Counted from the first letter of the stretch, positions 7,089 through 15,489 are shown. The stretch: DNA of 64,000 nt from Paenibacillus oralis (GCF_003863965.1 NZ_RRCN01000001.1:4236304-4300303), one strand, 5' to 3'. A program made the numbers and translations. Notes: generated by a model not told the origin, from the sequence alone.

Positions 7089-7769
7089 TTATTCGTTTCT
7101 TAATGCAACCATTTGATAAACTTCTCGCTCATCACCATACACTTTTTTCTCTTTGCACTTCATTTGTGAAGAACCACTGCCATCCAAGAATATCCCATTG
7201 ACGAGCGTTCCTGAGCCGACCTTTTCCTTAATTGCGGTTCTAAATTCTGCGGCAGTACATTTTACATCAGTAACAATAAGCCAAATGTTATTAGTATTGT
7301 TGTATACAAGGCCAGTTCGAAATGCATTTCCGGTTCTATTCTGCATATTTTCTTTATCAGCCTGAGAAGCCCAGGTACTGTCACTGTTTAGAGACATGCT
7401 AATACCGCCTTGCGCCCAATATCTCGTTCGTTTAATGACGTGGAGATCAGCAGCGGACTTAACGATTTGTACGGAAAATTGACTTTCCGTAGCGTCCCAA
7501 ACCAATGTACCGCGAGCAACCTTAACATTTTCATATCCACTTCCGTAATCATTTTTAGTCCCATTTACCGGTTTATCATTGTTTAAAGCAATTTGAAGTA
7601 AGTTTCCAGTATCAGGATCAAAATAACCACCATTAACACCATAGTAACTTTGACTGGGTACATTAGACGCACCAATATAATTAATCCAGATATTATTTGG
7701 GGAAGTTTTGATCGTGTGCAACTTAACTCCATTCGAAGCCGTGTAAGCAGCATATGTGTAATTTGCCAT
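7089..7769 (-). CDS. Phosphodiester glycosidase family protein (NAGPA/DUF2233), soluble
   Basis: 226 residues with the NAGPA/DUF2233 hallmarks: Y-G-V-N-G-G-Y-F at 43-50, V-A-R-G-T-L-V-W-D near 84-92, and a late G-I-F-L-D-G-S-G-S-S-Q-M (192-203), the conserved Asp-Gly-Gly/Ser-Ser active-site loop. Family members hydrolyse GlcNAc-phosphodiester or related linkages, in bacteria probably in cell-wall polymers or phage-associated glycans. There is no signal peptide or membrane helix, so the protein is cytosolic or released by lysis, as for phage-encoded members. GAGGAG precedes the ATG. A membrane-anchored paralogue lies at 8001-8813. The gene belongs to the A+T-rich island. Confidence 0.8.
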   Translation of the reverse strand: MANYTYAAYTASNGVKLHTIKTSPNNIWINYIGASNVPSQSYYGVNGGYFDPDTGNLLQIALNNDKPVNGTKNDYGSGYENVKVARGTLVWDATESQFSVQIVKSAADLHVIKRTRYWAQGGISMSLNSDSTWASQADKENMQNRTGNAFRTGLVYNNTNNIWLIVTDVKCTAAEFRTAIKEKVGSGTLVNGIFLDGSGSSQMKCKEKKVYGDEREVYQMVALRNE

Positions 7770-7933
7770 TTCAATCGCTCCTCAAATATTATTAGTGAGG
7801 AGATATTAGGGGGAATCAGCGGCTGTAGGTCATTCCCAAACCTGCAAACTCGCTGCCGTTTTCTCTCTCACCCATAAAGGTAAATTTAGGAGCGAAAATA
7901 CAAGCAGTTGATATAAATTTCTAACTGAAAAAT

Positions 7934-7970
7934 AAAAAAACAATTCTCCGGCAAAAATCCGTCGAATTGT
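7934..7970 (-). terminator. Terminator of the M42-peptidase/glycosidase operon
   Basis: On the minus strand CAATTC...GAATTG forms a hairpin followed by seven T residues, placed 30 bp after the stop codon at 8001. Confidence 0.65.
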
Positions 7971-8000
7971 CTTTTTGTTAATTCTATTTGTTTTATGCCA

Positions 8001-8813
8001 TTACTGAATCGCAATAATCTGCCGCAGATCGCGCGAGTCGCCGTGGAGTTTGATCTCGGCGGCGTTCAGTTGCGAGGAGCCGTCGCCGTCGAGGAAGATG
8101 CCGTCCACGGCCGAGCTGGGGGCAATCGTCTCCTTGACGGCGGTACGGAAGGCCTCCGCCGTGCAACGGGTCGACGTGACGATCAGCCACAGCCGGCCCG
8201 CATCGTCGTAGACGAGGCCGGAGCGGAGGCGCTCCTCATCCGGGTAGGGCAGATGCTCGGCGTCCACGGCGGCCGCCCGCCATCCGGCATCGTCCCGCAG
8301 CTTCATGCTGACGCCGCCCTGGGCAAAATAGCGGCCGCGGTCGGTGACGCTAAGCTCGGCGGCGGCGGAGACGACCTGCACCGAAAAGCGGCCGGCCGCC
8401 GCGTCCCAAACGAGCGTGCCGCGCGCGTATTTGGCGTTGAACCAGCCGGAGCCGTAATCGCCGGCAGCGACTTGGACCGGCCGGTCATCGTTGACCGCGA
8501 TGGACAAAACGGCGTCATTGTAAAAAAATCCGCCGTTAATTCCATATACGCGGTAATCTTCCAACGGCCGGTCCGCAGCCCGCAGCTCGATATGCTCCGG
8601 CGAAGCGGCCAGCGCGTGCAGCTTCACGCCGTTATCCGCAGCGGTTTCATAATAAGTGTAAGCATGGGGAAGGAGAAATCGGCTTCCCCACAAGAGCATC
8701 GCCAGGACGCCGAGGAAGATGACCGCCGCTGCAGCGGAGGCAGCGGCCCAGCGCCCGAGTCCACTGGGCGATCCCGGCCCTTTGGTTCTAGCCGCCCCGT
8801 TACTCGGCCACAT
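8001..8813 (-). CDS. Membrane-anchored phosphodiester glycosidase family protein (NAGPA/DUF2233)
   Basis: 270 residues: a cytosolic tail, one membrane helix at about 21-48, then an extracellular NAGPA domain (Y-G-I-N-G-G-F-F at 90-97, Y-A-R-G-T-L-V-W-D, and a late G-I-F-L-D-G-D-G-S-S-Q-L). The domain is collinear with the soluble protein at 7089-7769. The start overlaps the end of the M42 peptidase gene by 14 bp, so the two are cotranslated. Topology suggests action on wall or surface glycan phosphodiesters; the substrate is unknown. This copy has the G+C-rich composition of the host chromosome, unlike its neighbour. Confidence 0.82.
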   Translation of the reverse strand: MWPSNGAARTKGPGSPSGLGRWAAASAAAAVIFLGVLAMLLWGSRFLLPHAYTYYETAADNGVKLHALAASPEHIELRAADRPLEDYRVYGINGGFFYNDAVLSIAVNDDRPVQVAAGDYGSGWFNAKYARGTLVWDAAAGRFSVQVVSAAAELSVTDRGRYFAQGGVSMKLRDDAGWRAAAVDAEHLPYPDEERLRSGLVYDDAGRLWLIVTSTRCTAEAFRTAVKETIAPSSAVDGIFLDGDGSSQLNAAEIKLHGDSRDLRQIIAIQ

Positions 8814-9837
8814 AAGCGGCGAGCAGGCGGGTCGTGTTGATGACGGCCTGCTTGTGCGTCCGCTCCATGGCGTGCGATGCGTGCACGCCCGGACCGATCA
8901 ACGCGGCGCGGATGTTGTTCCCGCCGCGCAGCGCCGCCGAGGCGTCCGAGCCGTAATGCGGGTAAATATCGACCGCGTGCGGTATTTCCAAGTCTCGGGC
9001 GAGCTCGATCAGCTTGCCGGTCATGTCGTAATCGTACGGCCCGCTGGAGTCTTTGGCGCAAATCGACACATCGGTCTCTTTGCAGCTTAAATCGTCGCCC
9101 ATCGCGCCCATGTCCACGGCGATCATTTCGTTCACGCCGTCCGGAATCCACGCTGCGCCGTGCCCGACTTCCTCATAGTTGGAAATGAGGAAAACCAGAT
9201 CATGGCGCGGCGTCCAGCCCTCGCGCCGGCTCGATTCCAGCAGGCCGAACAGGGCGGCCACGCTCGCCTTGTCGTCGAGGTGGCGGGACTTGATGTACCC
9301 GCTGGTTGTGATGACCGCGCGGGAATCGAAGGAAATAAAATCGCCGGCGGAGACGCCGAGCTTCAGTACGTCGTCTTTATTTTCCACTAGCTCGTCAATT
9401 CGCACCTCCATATTTTTCTCCTCGCGCTTGAAGTCGCGGGCGTCGGTGTAAACGTGGACGGAAGGCTGCGTCGACAAGATCGTCCCCGTGTAAACCTTGC
9501 CGCTGCGGGTGTGGATTTGGCAGTATTCGTTTTCGATGCTGTGCATCATAAATCCGCCGACCGAGGTGATCTTCAGCGTGCCGCGCTCGGTGATCGAACG
9601 GACCATGGCGCCCAAAGTATCGACGTGAGCGCTCAGCGCGATCCGCCGGGACGAGTCGCGGCCGGGCAGCGTCAGGAAGGCGCCGCCTTTTTCGTTTTGC
9701 GCGAAAGGGATGCCCAAAGCCTCCGCTTCACGCTGGATCAGACTCATAATGCCGCGCGTAAAACCGCTGGGGCTTGGCGTATCGAGCAGCGTTTTCAGAA
9801 TGTTTAAAATATAGGTTTCATTGGGTTGAATCTTCAT
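8800..9837 (-). CDS. M42 family metallopeptidase (glutamyl/deblocking aminopeptidase-like)
   Basis: 345 residues. Dinuclear-zinc M42 features are visible: S-A-H-V-D-T at 69-74 (metal-ligand His71, Asp73), the R-H-L-D-D-K-A-S block at 185-192 (bridging Asp) and the catalytic Glu pair in N-Y-E-E-V-G-H at 220-226. M42 enzymes are cytosolic dodecameric aminopeptidases that clear short peptides; some family members were first annotated as cellulases. Length is normal. AGGAGG precedes ATG 9837. It is first gene of a two-gene operon with the anchored glycosidase. Confidence 0.9.
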   Translation of the reverse strand: MKIQPNETYILNILKTLLDTPSPSGFTRGIMSLIQREAEALGIPFAQNEKGGAFLTLPGRDSSRRIALSAHVDTLGAMVRSITERGTLKITSVGGFMMHSIENEYCQIHTRSGKVYTGTILSTQPSVHVYTDARDFKREEKNMEVRIDELVENKDDVLKLGVSAGDFISFDSRAVITTSGYIKSRHLDDKASVAALFGLLESSRREGWTPRHDLVFLISNYEEVGHGAAWIPDGVNEMIAVDMGAMGDDLSCKETDVSICAKDSSGPYDYDMTGKLIELARDLEIPHAVDIYPHYGSDASAALRGGNNIRAALIGPGVHASHAMERTHKQAVINTTRLLAAYVAE

Positions 9838-9876
9838 GGGAACCTCCTCAAAAATTAGGAACTCGCTGCCGCCGGA

Positions 9877-10251
9877 TCATTGCTCGGACGAAGCTAAATC
9901 TTCCGCGGAAGGTTCCGGCTTGCCGGCGGAATTTTCGCTTTTGCCGGCCGCTTTCTTCCTTTTTTCGGGCTTTTCCGGTTCGGGGAAGGTGTAGCCGGTC
10001 GCTTCTTGGATATGTACAAGCTTGGCGTGCAAGCCTTTCACTTCCCGCTGCAGCCGGTATCCGCGGTAGATGCCAAACGAGCCGACGATGATGCCGCCAA
10101 GCAGCGTGCAACCGAGGATCAGTAAAATCAGCGGAAGGCTGACGGCGCCGAACAATAAATTAACCTGTACCGGGTTGACGTTGATAACGGCAAACACGGC
10201 GGTGATCAAGGCGAAAATAAGCGCTAAGATCAAGGACCATTGAATTCGCAT
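9877..10251 (-). CDS. LapA family (DUF1049) membrane protein
   Basis: A 124-residue protein with two hydrophobic helices (about 5-27 and 38-62) separated by the typical N-V-N-P-V-Q-V-N-L-L-F-G segment of LapA/DUF1049 proteins, followed by a coiled region and a Pro/Glu/Lys-rich tail. In Gram-negatives LapA helps lipopolysaccharide assembly; in Firmicutes the role is unknown. AAAGGAGGTG precedes the ATG. A bidirectional terminator separates it from the gene at 10343. Confidence 0.8.
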   Translation of the reverse strand: MRIQWSLILALIFALITAVFAVINVNPVQVNLLFGAVSLPLILLILGCTLLGGIIVGSFGIYRGYRLQREVKGLHAKLVHIQEATGYTFPEPEKPEKRKKAAGKSENSAGKPEPSAEDLASSEQ

Positions 10252-10278
10252 GAGGTAACACCTCCTTTAAGTCAGTAT

Positions 10279-10312
10279 AAAATCCCTTGCCCCAAGCGGG
10301 CAAGGGATTTTA
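10279..10312. terminator. Terminator between pepF and lapA-like gene
   Basis: AAATCCCTTGCCC...GGGCAAGGGATTT is a long perfect hairpin with T-rich flank on both strands. Confidence 0.6.
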
Positions 10313-10342
10313 TGGAACCGGGCGGCCGCGCAGGGCGGGACG

Positions 10343-12133
10343 CTATTTCGTCAGTTGCTCCATTTGCTCGATGACGTCTTCGAACACGCTCATTGCTTCG
10401 CGAATCGGCTCCGGCGAGGACATGTCGACGCCGGCTTTTTTCAAAATATTAATCGAATAGTCGCTGCCGCCGCTCTTCAGGAACCCGAGGTAGCGGTCGA
10501 CCGCCGGCTGGCCTTCCTCCAAAATCTGTTTGGAAAAGCTGGTCGCTGCAGAGAAGCCGGTCGCGTATTTATACACATAGAAGCTGGTGTAGAAATGGGG
10601 GATGCGCGCCCATTCCATTTCGATATCCTGGTCGACGGCCATGTCTTTGCCATGGTATTTTGCGTTCAAATCGTAATAAATGGAAGACAGCTCCTGCGGG
10701 GTCAGCGATTCGCCGGCTTCCGCCTTCTCGTGAACGATTTTCTCGAACTCGGCGAACATCGTCTGCCGGAACACGGTCGTCCGGAACTGGTCGGCATAAT
10801 ACGTCAGCAGGTACAGCTTTTGATTCGGATCGGTCGATTTTTTCAGCAAATAATCCATCAGCAGCGCCTCGTTGGTCGTCGAAGCGACCTCGGCCAGAAA
10901 AATCGTGTATTGGGCATCGCGGTACTTTAAAGCTTCGTCCGAAAAATGGGAATGCAGGGCATGGCCCATCTCGTGCGCGAGCGTAAACATGCTGTTCAGG
11001 TTGTCCTTGTGGTTCAGCAGCACGTAAGGGTGGGTGCCGTAAGCTCCCCAGCTGTAAGCCCCCGTCCGCTTGCCTTCGTTCTCGTACACGTCGATCCAGC
11101 GGTTTTCGAAGCCGGAACGAAGCGCTTTGAGGTAATCTTCGCCAAGCGGCTTCAGGCCATCCTCGACCATTTTTTTCGCTTCCTCATAGCTGATGTCCCA
11201 TTTGTATTCCTCTACGAGCGGCGCAAACAGGTCGTACATATGCAGCTCATCGACGCCAAGCAGCTTCTTTCGCAGCTTCATGTAGCGGTGCAGCAGCGGG
11301 AGGCTTTCATGAATCGTGTCGATCAGGTTTGTGTACACTTCCTTCGGAATGTTGTCGCCATATAGGGACATTTCCAGCACGGAGGGGTATTTGCGCACCC
11401 GGGAATAAAACATGTTTTTGTTGATGTTGGCGGTTAAGGTGGCCGCGATCGTATTTTTTTGCTTGCGGTACGTTTCGTAAACGGCTTTAAACGCCCGCTC
11501 CCGCACTTCGCGATTCGGGTTTTCCAGGAACTGAATGTAGCTGCCGTGCGTCAACTCGACTTCGTTCCCGTTTTCGTCCTTGATTTTCGGGAACTTCATA
11601 TCCGCATTGTTGATCATGCCAAAAATTTGCTGCGGCGCCTGCGACAGATTGCCGACCTGGGCGAGCAGCGCTTCTTCCGTTTTGCTCAGCACATGCGCTT
11701 TCTCGCGTTTGATTTCCTGCAGTGTGAATTTGTAATCCGCAAGCTCAGGATCGCTGATCAGACGGTCAAGCTCCTGTTCCGGCAGGGACAATATCTCCGG
11801 GGTGATGAACGACAGCGCTTCGTTGACTTCGACGCTCAGCTTTTTCGCTTTCTGCACAAGCGCCTGATATGTAGGGTTGGTCGTATCCTCATCGTGATGC
11901 AAGTGGGCGTAAACGTACAACCGTTCGATTTTTAAGGAAAGATCGTCTTCCAGCTCGAAAACGGCTTTGATATTTTGGGCATTGTTCAGTTTGCCTTCGA
12001 ATTCGGCGGCTTTGCCTTTCAATGCCTTCAGTTCGTCATACGATTTGTCCCAAGAAGCCTGGCCGGAAAACAGATCCTCAAGCTTCCATGTATTCTCCTG
12101 TGATACTTCCGAGCGTTTCATTAAGGTGCTCAT
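10343..12133 (-). CDS. pepF: Oligoendopeptidase F (M3B)
   Basis: 596 residues counted from M-S-T-L-M-K-R-S-E, the usual length of PepF. The zinc-binding H-E-M-G-H lies at 387-391, and the family's C-terminal substrate-cleft Tyr/His segment (near H-F-Y-T-S-F-Y-V-Y) is present. PepF cleaves peptides of about 7-17 residues in the cytosol. The ATG at 12133 has an ideal AAAGGAGG site six bases upstream. The frame also continues upstream to ATG 12256, which has its own GGAGG and would add 41 residues resembling a signal peptide (L-L-L-S-C-C-L-L-I-S core). Either start may be used. The M-S-T start matches the family and is preferred. Confidence 0.9.
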   Translation of the reverse strand: MSTLMKRSEVSQENTWKLEDLFSGQASWDKSYDELKALKGKAAEFEGKLNNAQNIKAVFELEDDLSLKIERLYVYAHLHHDEDTTNPTYQALVQKAKKLSVEVNEALSFITPEILSLPEQELDRLISDPELADYKFTLQEIKREKAHVLSKTEEALLAQVGNLSQAPQQIFGMINNADMKFPKIKDENGNEVELTHGSYIQFLENPNREVRERAFKAVYETYRKQKNTIAATLTANINKNMFYSRVRKYPSVLEMSLYGDNIPKEVYTNLIDTIHESLPLLHRYMKLRKKLLGVDELHMYDLFAPLVEEYKWDISYEEAKKMVEDGLKPLGEDYLKALRSGFENRWIDVYENEGKRTGAYSWGAYGTHPYVLLNHKDNLNSMFTLAHEMGHALHSHFSDEALKYRDAQYTIFLAEVASTTNEALLMDYLLKKSTDPNQKLYLLTYYADQFRTTVFRQTMFAEFEKIVHEKAEAGESLTPQELSSIYYDLNAKYHGKDMAVDQDIEMEWARIPHFYTSFYVYKYATGFSAATSFSKQILEEGQPAVDRYLGFLKSGGSDYSINILKKAGVDMSSPEPIREAMSVFEDVIEQMEQLTK

Positions 12134-12372
12134 CGGAATCCTCCTTTGTTTTGGGTAAGGTGAAGCCGCGGGCTGGCCCGCAGCGGAGCCGCCCTGCAGC
12201 GTGGAAATCAGCAGGCAGCAGGATAACAGCAAAGGGATGGTGCGCGGCCATTTCATAACTAGGAAACCTCCCTGTTTTGATCAGGGCCCGGAGCATTAAG
12301 AAGTTGACTTCGCTGCTACGGGCATTATCCTAGTATGGGCCGCCTGCCGAAGAAATATTTGCCACCCTCTTC

Positions 12373-12543
12373 CTAAGCCAGAAAGCTGTAGATGATTAAA
12401 CCAAACGCCGCCACCACCATAATCAAGGCAGTGAGGGCAAGCCCGCGTTTGAGACGAGGATGGATGTTGTCCTTGTTCATGATCAGTATGACGGCCAGCG
12501 CAAACGCACAAATAATGAAGATTAAAATGCTGGAACTATACAT
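12373..12543 (-). CDS. Small two-helix membrane protein (56 aa)
   Basis: A 57-codon gene. The protein starts M-Y-S-S-S-I-L-I-F-I-I-C and has two hydrophobic helices (about 5-22 and 36-54) joined by a basic loop N-K-D-N-I-H-P-R-L-K-R. A GGAGCAAAGG site lies upstream. I do not recognise the family. Helix-loop-helix structure and a normal start argue that it is real. It lies between pepF and another small gene on the same strand. Confidence 0.65.
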   Translation of the reverse strand: MYSSSILIFIICAFALAVILIMNKDNIHPRLKRGLALTALIMVVAAFGLIIYSFLA

Positions 12544-12596
12544 TTACCTTTGCTCCGTTTCATTAAAATGATTGCCAAGCAGGCTTGGCCGGCAGG

Positions 12597-12830
12597 CTAA
12601 ACCTGCTTGAAGGCGTTCATGATGTCGTTCCATTCCTCTTCGTTGCCGGCAAAATCCTCCTTAGGAAAACGGCGGTTCACCCAATCCATCATCGCCGGGC
12701 GGCTGAGGAAGGTATGCGATTCTTCACCCCACTGATCGGAAATTTCGCGGAGAATGATGTATTTGCCCTGAACTTCTACAGTCATCATATTCCATTTGTC
12801 TTTTTTGTATATTTCGTGTTTTTTGATCAT
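12597..12830 (-). CDS. Small conserved-looking hypothetical protein (77 aa)
   Basis: A 77-residue acidic protein with alternating strands (W-N-M-M-T-V-E-V-Q-G-K-Y-I-I-L) and a C-terminal helix rich in Glu/Trp (N-E-E-E-W-N-D-I-M). GGAGAAA precedes the ATG with good spacing. No family recognised. The regular strand-helix pattern and start context support coding. Confidence 0.6.
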   Translation of the reverse strand: MIKKHEIYKKDKWNMMTVEVQGKYIILREISDQWGEESHTFLSRPAMMDWVNRRFPKEDFAGNEEEWNDIMNAFKQV

Positions 12831-12992
12831 CGTAATTTCTCCAATCTCTGGCTTTGCTCACGGGTTTAAACGCCGCGTAAAATTGGTAATATTTTTATGT
12901 AAAATGATAACTCACGCTCTGGAGGAAAGCAAATAAAACCGTTGGTTCCTCTGTGGCAGACACCCGAAAAAAACCTTTCGGAAATTGTCACG

Positions 12993-13021
12993 TTGCATTG
13001 TCTGTGGGCATAGAGTATAAT
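12993..13021 (+). promoter_or_regulatory. Sigma-A promoter of the cold-shock gene
   Basis: TTGCAT (12993-12998) and TATAAT (13016-13021) with 17-bp spacing. The 5' UTR would be about 40 nt and contains a CGCCA/TGGCG hairpin (13031-13044) followed by AGGAGG. Confidence 0.8.
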
Positions 13022-13067
13022 ATGGATATTCGCCAACGATGGCGGTTATTTTTAGGAGGTTGTTCAT

Positions 13068-13265
13068 TTGAAAGGTACAGTTAAATGGTTTAACGCAGAA
13101 AAAGGCTATGGCTTCATCCAAGTTGAAGGTGGCGAAGACGTATTCGTACACTTCTCCGCAATCCAAGGTGACGGCTTCAAAACTCTGGAAGAAGGTCAAG
13201 CCGTAGAATTCGAGATCACTGAAGGCAACCGTGGTCCTCAAGCTGCTAACGTAATCAAATTATAA
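13068..13265 (+). CDS. Cold-shock protein, CspA/CspB family
   Basis: A 65-residue single cold-shock domain with RNP1 (K-G-Y-G-F-I-Q-V at 12-19) and RNP2 (V-F-V-H-F at 25-29), which bind single-stranded RNA and DNA. The start is TTG, placed eight to nine bases after AGGAGG, an unusual choice for a highly expressed gene. It is monocistronic, with its own promoter and a strong terminator at 13324. Confidence 0.95.
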   Translation: MKGTVKWFNAEKGYGFIQVEGGEDVFVHFSAIQGDGFKTLEEGQAVEFEITEGNRGPQAANVIKL

Positions 13266-13323
13266 GATCACTTCCGGTAACGGATCACTTATAAAGTTTG
13301 GTTCCAAGCGCGATAATGAAAAG

Positions 13324-13352
13324 CACAGCTCTTTATGGGGCTGTGTTTTTTT
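13324..13352 (+). terminator. Terminator of the cold-shock gene
   Basis: CACAGC...GCTGTG hairpin followed by seven T residues. Confidence 0.8.
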
Positions 13353-13379
13353 GTACATATGTATAAAAAGACAGGCAAG

Positions 13380-13405
13380 AATGGTGACAATCTGTTGTCA
13401 CCATT
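13380..13405. promoter_or_regulatory. 26-bp palindromic operator upstream of the WYL regulator
   Basis: AATGGTGACAA (13380-13390) and TTGTCACCATT (13395-13405) are perfect 11-bp arms around TCTG. The core is GGTGACA-N-TGTCACC. It lacks a T-run, so it is not a terminator. Its position 41 bp before the regulator gene suggests autoregulation. Confidence 0.65.
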
Positions 13406-13445
13406 AGCCTGATATAGTGGACATAAGCGGGAGGCAAAGAGCAGG

Positions 13446-14438
13446 ATGAAGCGAATGGACAGGATGATGGCGATCGTCATGGCGCTGCAGCAGCGTCCGG
13501 AAACGGCCTTGTCCCTGGCGGACAAGCTTGAGGTTTCCAAACGGACGGTGCTGCGCGATATACAAGCTTTGTCGGAGATCGGTGTTCCGATCAGCGCTCT
13601 GCCCGGGCCGGGCGGCGGCTACCGGCTGATGGACGGCTACCGCCTGCCGCCGTTGCAGTTTGATGCCGGTGAGGCTTTAACCGTTTTGCTTGCTTTGGAC
13701 GCGATGGCCAAATACAGCGACAGCCCTTTTGGGCAGGCGAAATGGACGGCGGCCGACAAAATCCGGTCCGCGCTGCCGGGGCCCATGCTTGGCCAAATCG
13801 CTCCGCTGCTCCGTCACGTGGAGATGGAGGTGCCGGACCGCCGTTATAAGACGCCGCATTTGAAGGCGCTGATGTCCCACGCCGCCGAGGGACGCTGGCT
13901 GCGCGTGTTGTACCGGTCGCAAAACTACCGCCGGCACCTTACGATTCGGCCGAAGCGCGTGTACGCCGCAAACGGCTTTTGGTACTGCGAGGCCGAGTCG
14001 CTGGAGCATGGGGAAGTGCGCACCTTCCGCGTCGACCGGTTTGAGGACATCGCCGAAACCTCTCCCCCGCTGGAGATAGGGACCGAAAGGGGAGGCAAGG
14101 AGGGGACGGGGGTTAAGGGTGACAAGGACGGAGATGCCAAGAGTGCCAAAGATAGCGAGGACGGTACCCCTGCGGACGGGAAGGACACCGTACATCTCCG
14201 CGTAAAGCTTACCTATCGCGGTTCACTGCTTGCCGAGCAGGACCCGCATTTCGGCCATGAGGTTCAGCAGACAAGCGATGAGCAGTGGCTGCTGGATTGC
14301 CGCTTGCCCGCTTCGGAGCTGAATTGGGCGGTGTCGTTCTTTTTCTCGATGGGGCCGGATGCGGAAGTGATTGAGCCAAAGGAATTGCGCCTGGCGATTC
14401 ATGAGCGGGCGTTGGCTTTAGCGAAAAAATACCAATGA
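13446..14438 (+). CDS. WYL-domain transcriptional regulator (YafY/HTH_11 type)
   Basis: A 330-residue regulator with an N-terminal winged helix (L-A-D-K-L-E-V-S-K-R-T-V-L-R-D-I, about 24-39), the linker motif G-P-G-G-G-Y-R-L and a WYL-type ligand domain from about residue 135, ending with a C-terminal WCX-like region. A hydrophilic, Lys/Asp/Gly-rich insertion (about residues 217-248) interrupts the domain and is not typical of the family. WYL proteins sense nucleic acid fragments or small ligands. The following gene is 77 bp downstream on the same strand and is the likely target. Confidence 0.88.
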   Translation: MKRMDRMMAIVMALQQRPETALSLADKLEVSKRTVLRDIQALSEIGVPISALPGPGGGYRLMDGYRLPPLQFDAGEALTVLLALDAMAKYSDSPFGQAKWTAADKIRSALPGPMLGQIAPLLRHVEMEVPDRRYKTPHLKALMSHAAEGRWLRVLYRSQNYRRHLTIRPKRVYAANGFWYCEAESLEHGEVRTFRVDRFEDIAETSPPLEIGTERGGKEGTGVKGDKDGDAKSAKDSEDGTPADGKDTVHLRVKLTYRGSLLAEQDPHFGHEVQQTSDEQWLLDCRLPASELNWAVSFFFSMGPDAEVIEPKELRLAIHERALALAKKYQ

Positions 14439-14515
14439 ATGCGAACAACAGTCATACTACGCGATCAGGCGGTATAACGGGCATGAACTTGAACCTATGT
14501 GAAGGAGGAAACGGC

Positions 14516-15415
14516 ATGGTAAAAAAGGAACAGGAAACTTTGCGGCGGGCGAGGGAATTTATTTACACGAACGCCAGACTGCTGGATCGGAAAAGGTTTG
14601 CGTTCTATTTTGAAGACGGTTCGGCAGAGGAGGTTCTGGAGGCGCTTAAACCTTACCAAAACGCGGACGGAGGCTTCGGAAACGCGCTTGAGCCCGATAT
14701 GCGCTGCCCGCAAAGCCAACCGGTCACGACGGAAACAGCGCTGATGGTGATCCGGGAAGCCGGCGGGTTTGGCTCGGACATGATGGACGGGGTGCTGAGG
14801 TATTTGCGGAGCATCACTTTGGACGGCGGTGGATTGCCGAGGGCGACCACGGACGTGAACGCCTACCCCCACGCGCCTTGGTGGACCACCGAGCGGGACG
14901 GGATTCCTTCGCTGAATCCGACCGGCAGCATCATCGGGTTGCTGCTTGCCCAGCGCGAGCGCACGGATTTTGCGGAGGAATCGTGGTTCCGAAGCAATAT
15001 CGCTTTTTTGTGGCGCTCGCTGGAGAACGGGGGCGTTCCGGGGGATTACCATGACGCTGTGCAATGGATCGCCTTTTTGGAGCATGTGCCGGAGCCGGAT
15101 CTGGGGAGGGCGGACCGGTTGAAGGCGGTGCTCGATGACTGGCTGGCCGGGCCGGACGGCATCGAGCTGAATCCGCTGGCAGGAGGTTATGTCCACAAGG
15201 TGCTGGATTATGCGCCTTCGCCGGACAGCTACGCCGCCCGCCTCGTGACCGAGGAGGAGGTCAACCGCCATCTCGATGTACTGATCGATTCGCAGCAGGA
15301 AGACGGCGGTTGGCCCTTGTCGTTTCCGGCGGTAAGTCCGGCGGGGGAACAGGAATGGCGGGGCTGGCTCACTGTGGAAAGGCTGAAGACGCTCAAGGCT
15401 TACGGGCGGTTGTAA
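14516..15415 (+). CDS. Prenyltransferase/squalene-cyclase-fold protein
   Basis: A 299-residue protein with repeated alpha-barrel motifs of the prenyltransferase/terpene-cyclase superfamily: K-P-Y-Q-N-A-D-G-G-F-G-N near residue 46 and S-Q-Q-E-D-G-G-W near the C-terminus. It lacks a recognisable DxDD cyclase motif. It is short for a hopene cyclase, so it may be a non-catalytic or peptide-binding barrel. AAGGAGG eight bases upstream fixes the ATG at 14516; in-frame upstream codons back to 14435 lack a site. It is probably cotranscribed with the WYL regulator. No product is claimed. Confidence 0.65.
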   Translation: MVKKEQETLRRAREFIYTNARLLDRKRFAFYFEDGSAEEVLEALKPYQNADGGFGNALEPDMRCPQSQPVTTETALMVIREAGGFGSDMMDGVLRYLRSITLDGGGLPRATTDVNAYPHAPWWTTERDGIPSLNPTGSIIGLLLAQRERTDFAEESWFRSNIAFLWRSLENGGVPGDYHDAVQWIAFLEHVPEPDLGRADRLKAVLDDWLAGPDGIELNPLAGGYVHKVLDYAPSPDSYAARLVTEEEVNRHLDVLIDSQQEDGGWPLSFPAVSPAGEQEWRGWLTVERLKTLKAYGRL

Positions 15416-15489
15416 GGTAAAAGAGGTTCCAAGAGCAGCTTTTGCAGCTGTCCGGGGACCTCTTTTTTTTGATGCATGTCTTTCCATCT

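Noticed and set aside
10355..12258. Several plus-strand frames opposite pepF
   Set aside because: Antisense to a gene with intact catalytic HExxH; no independent support.
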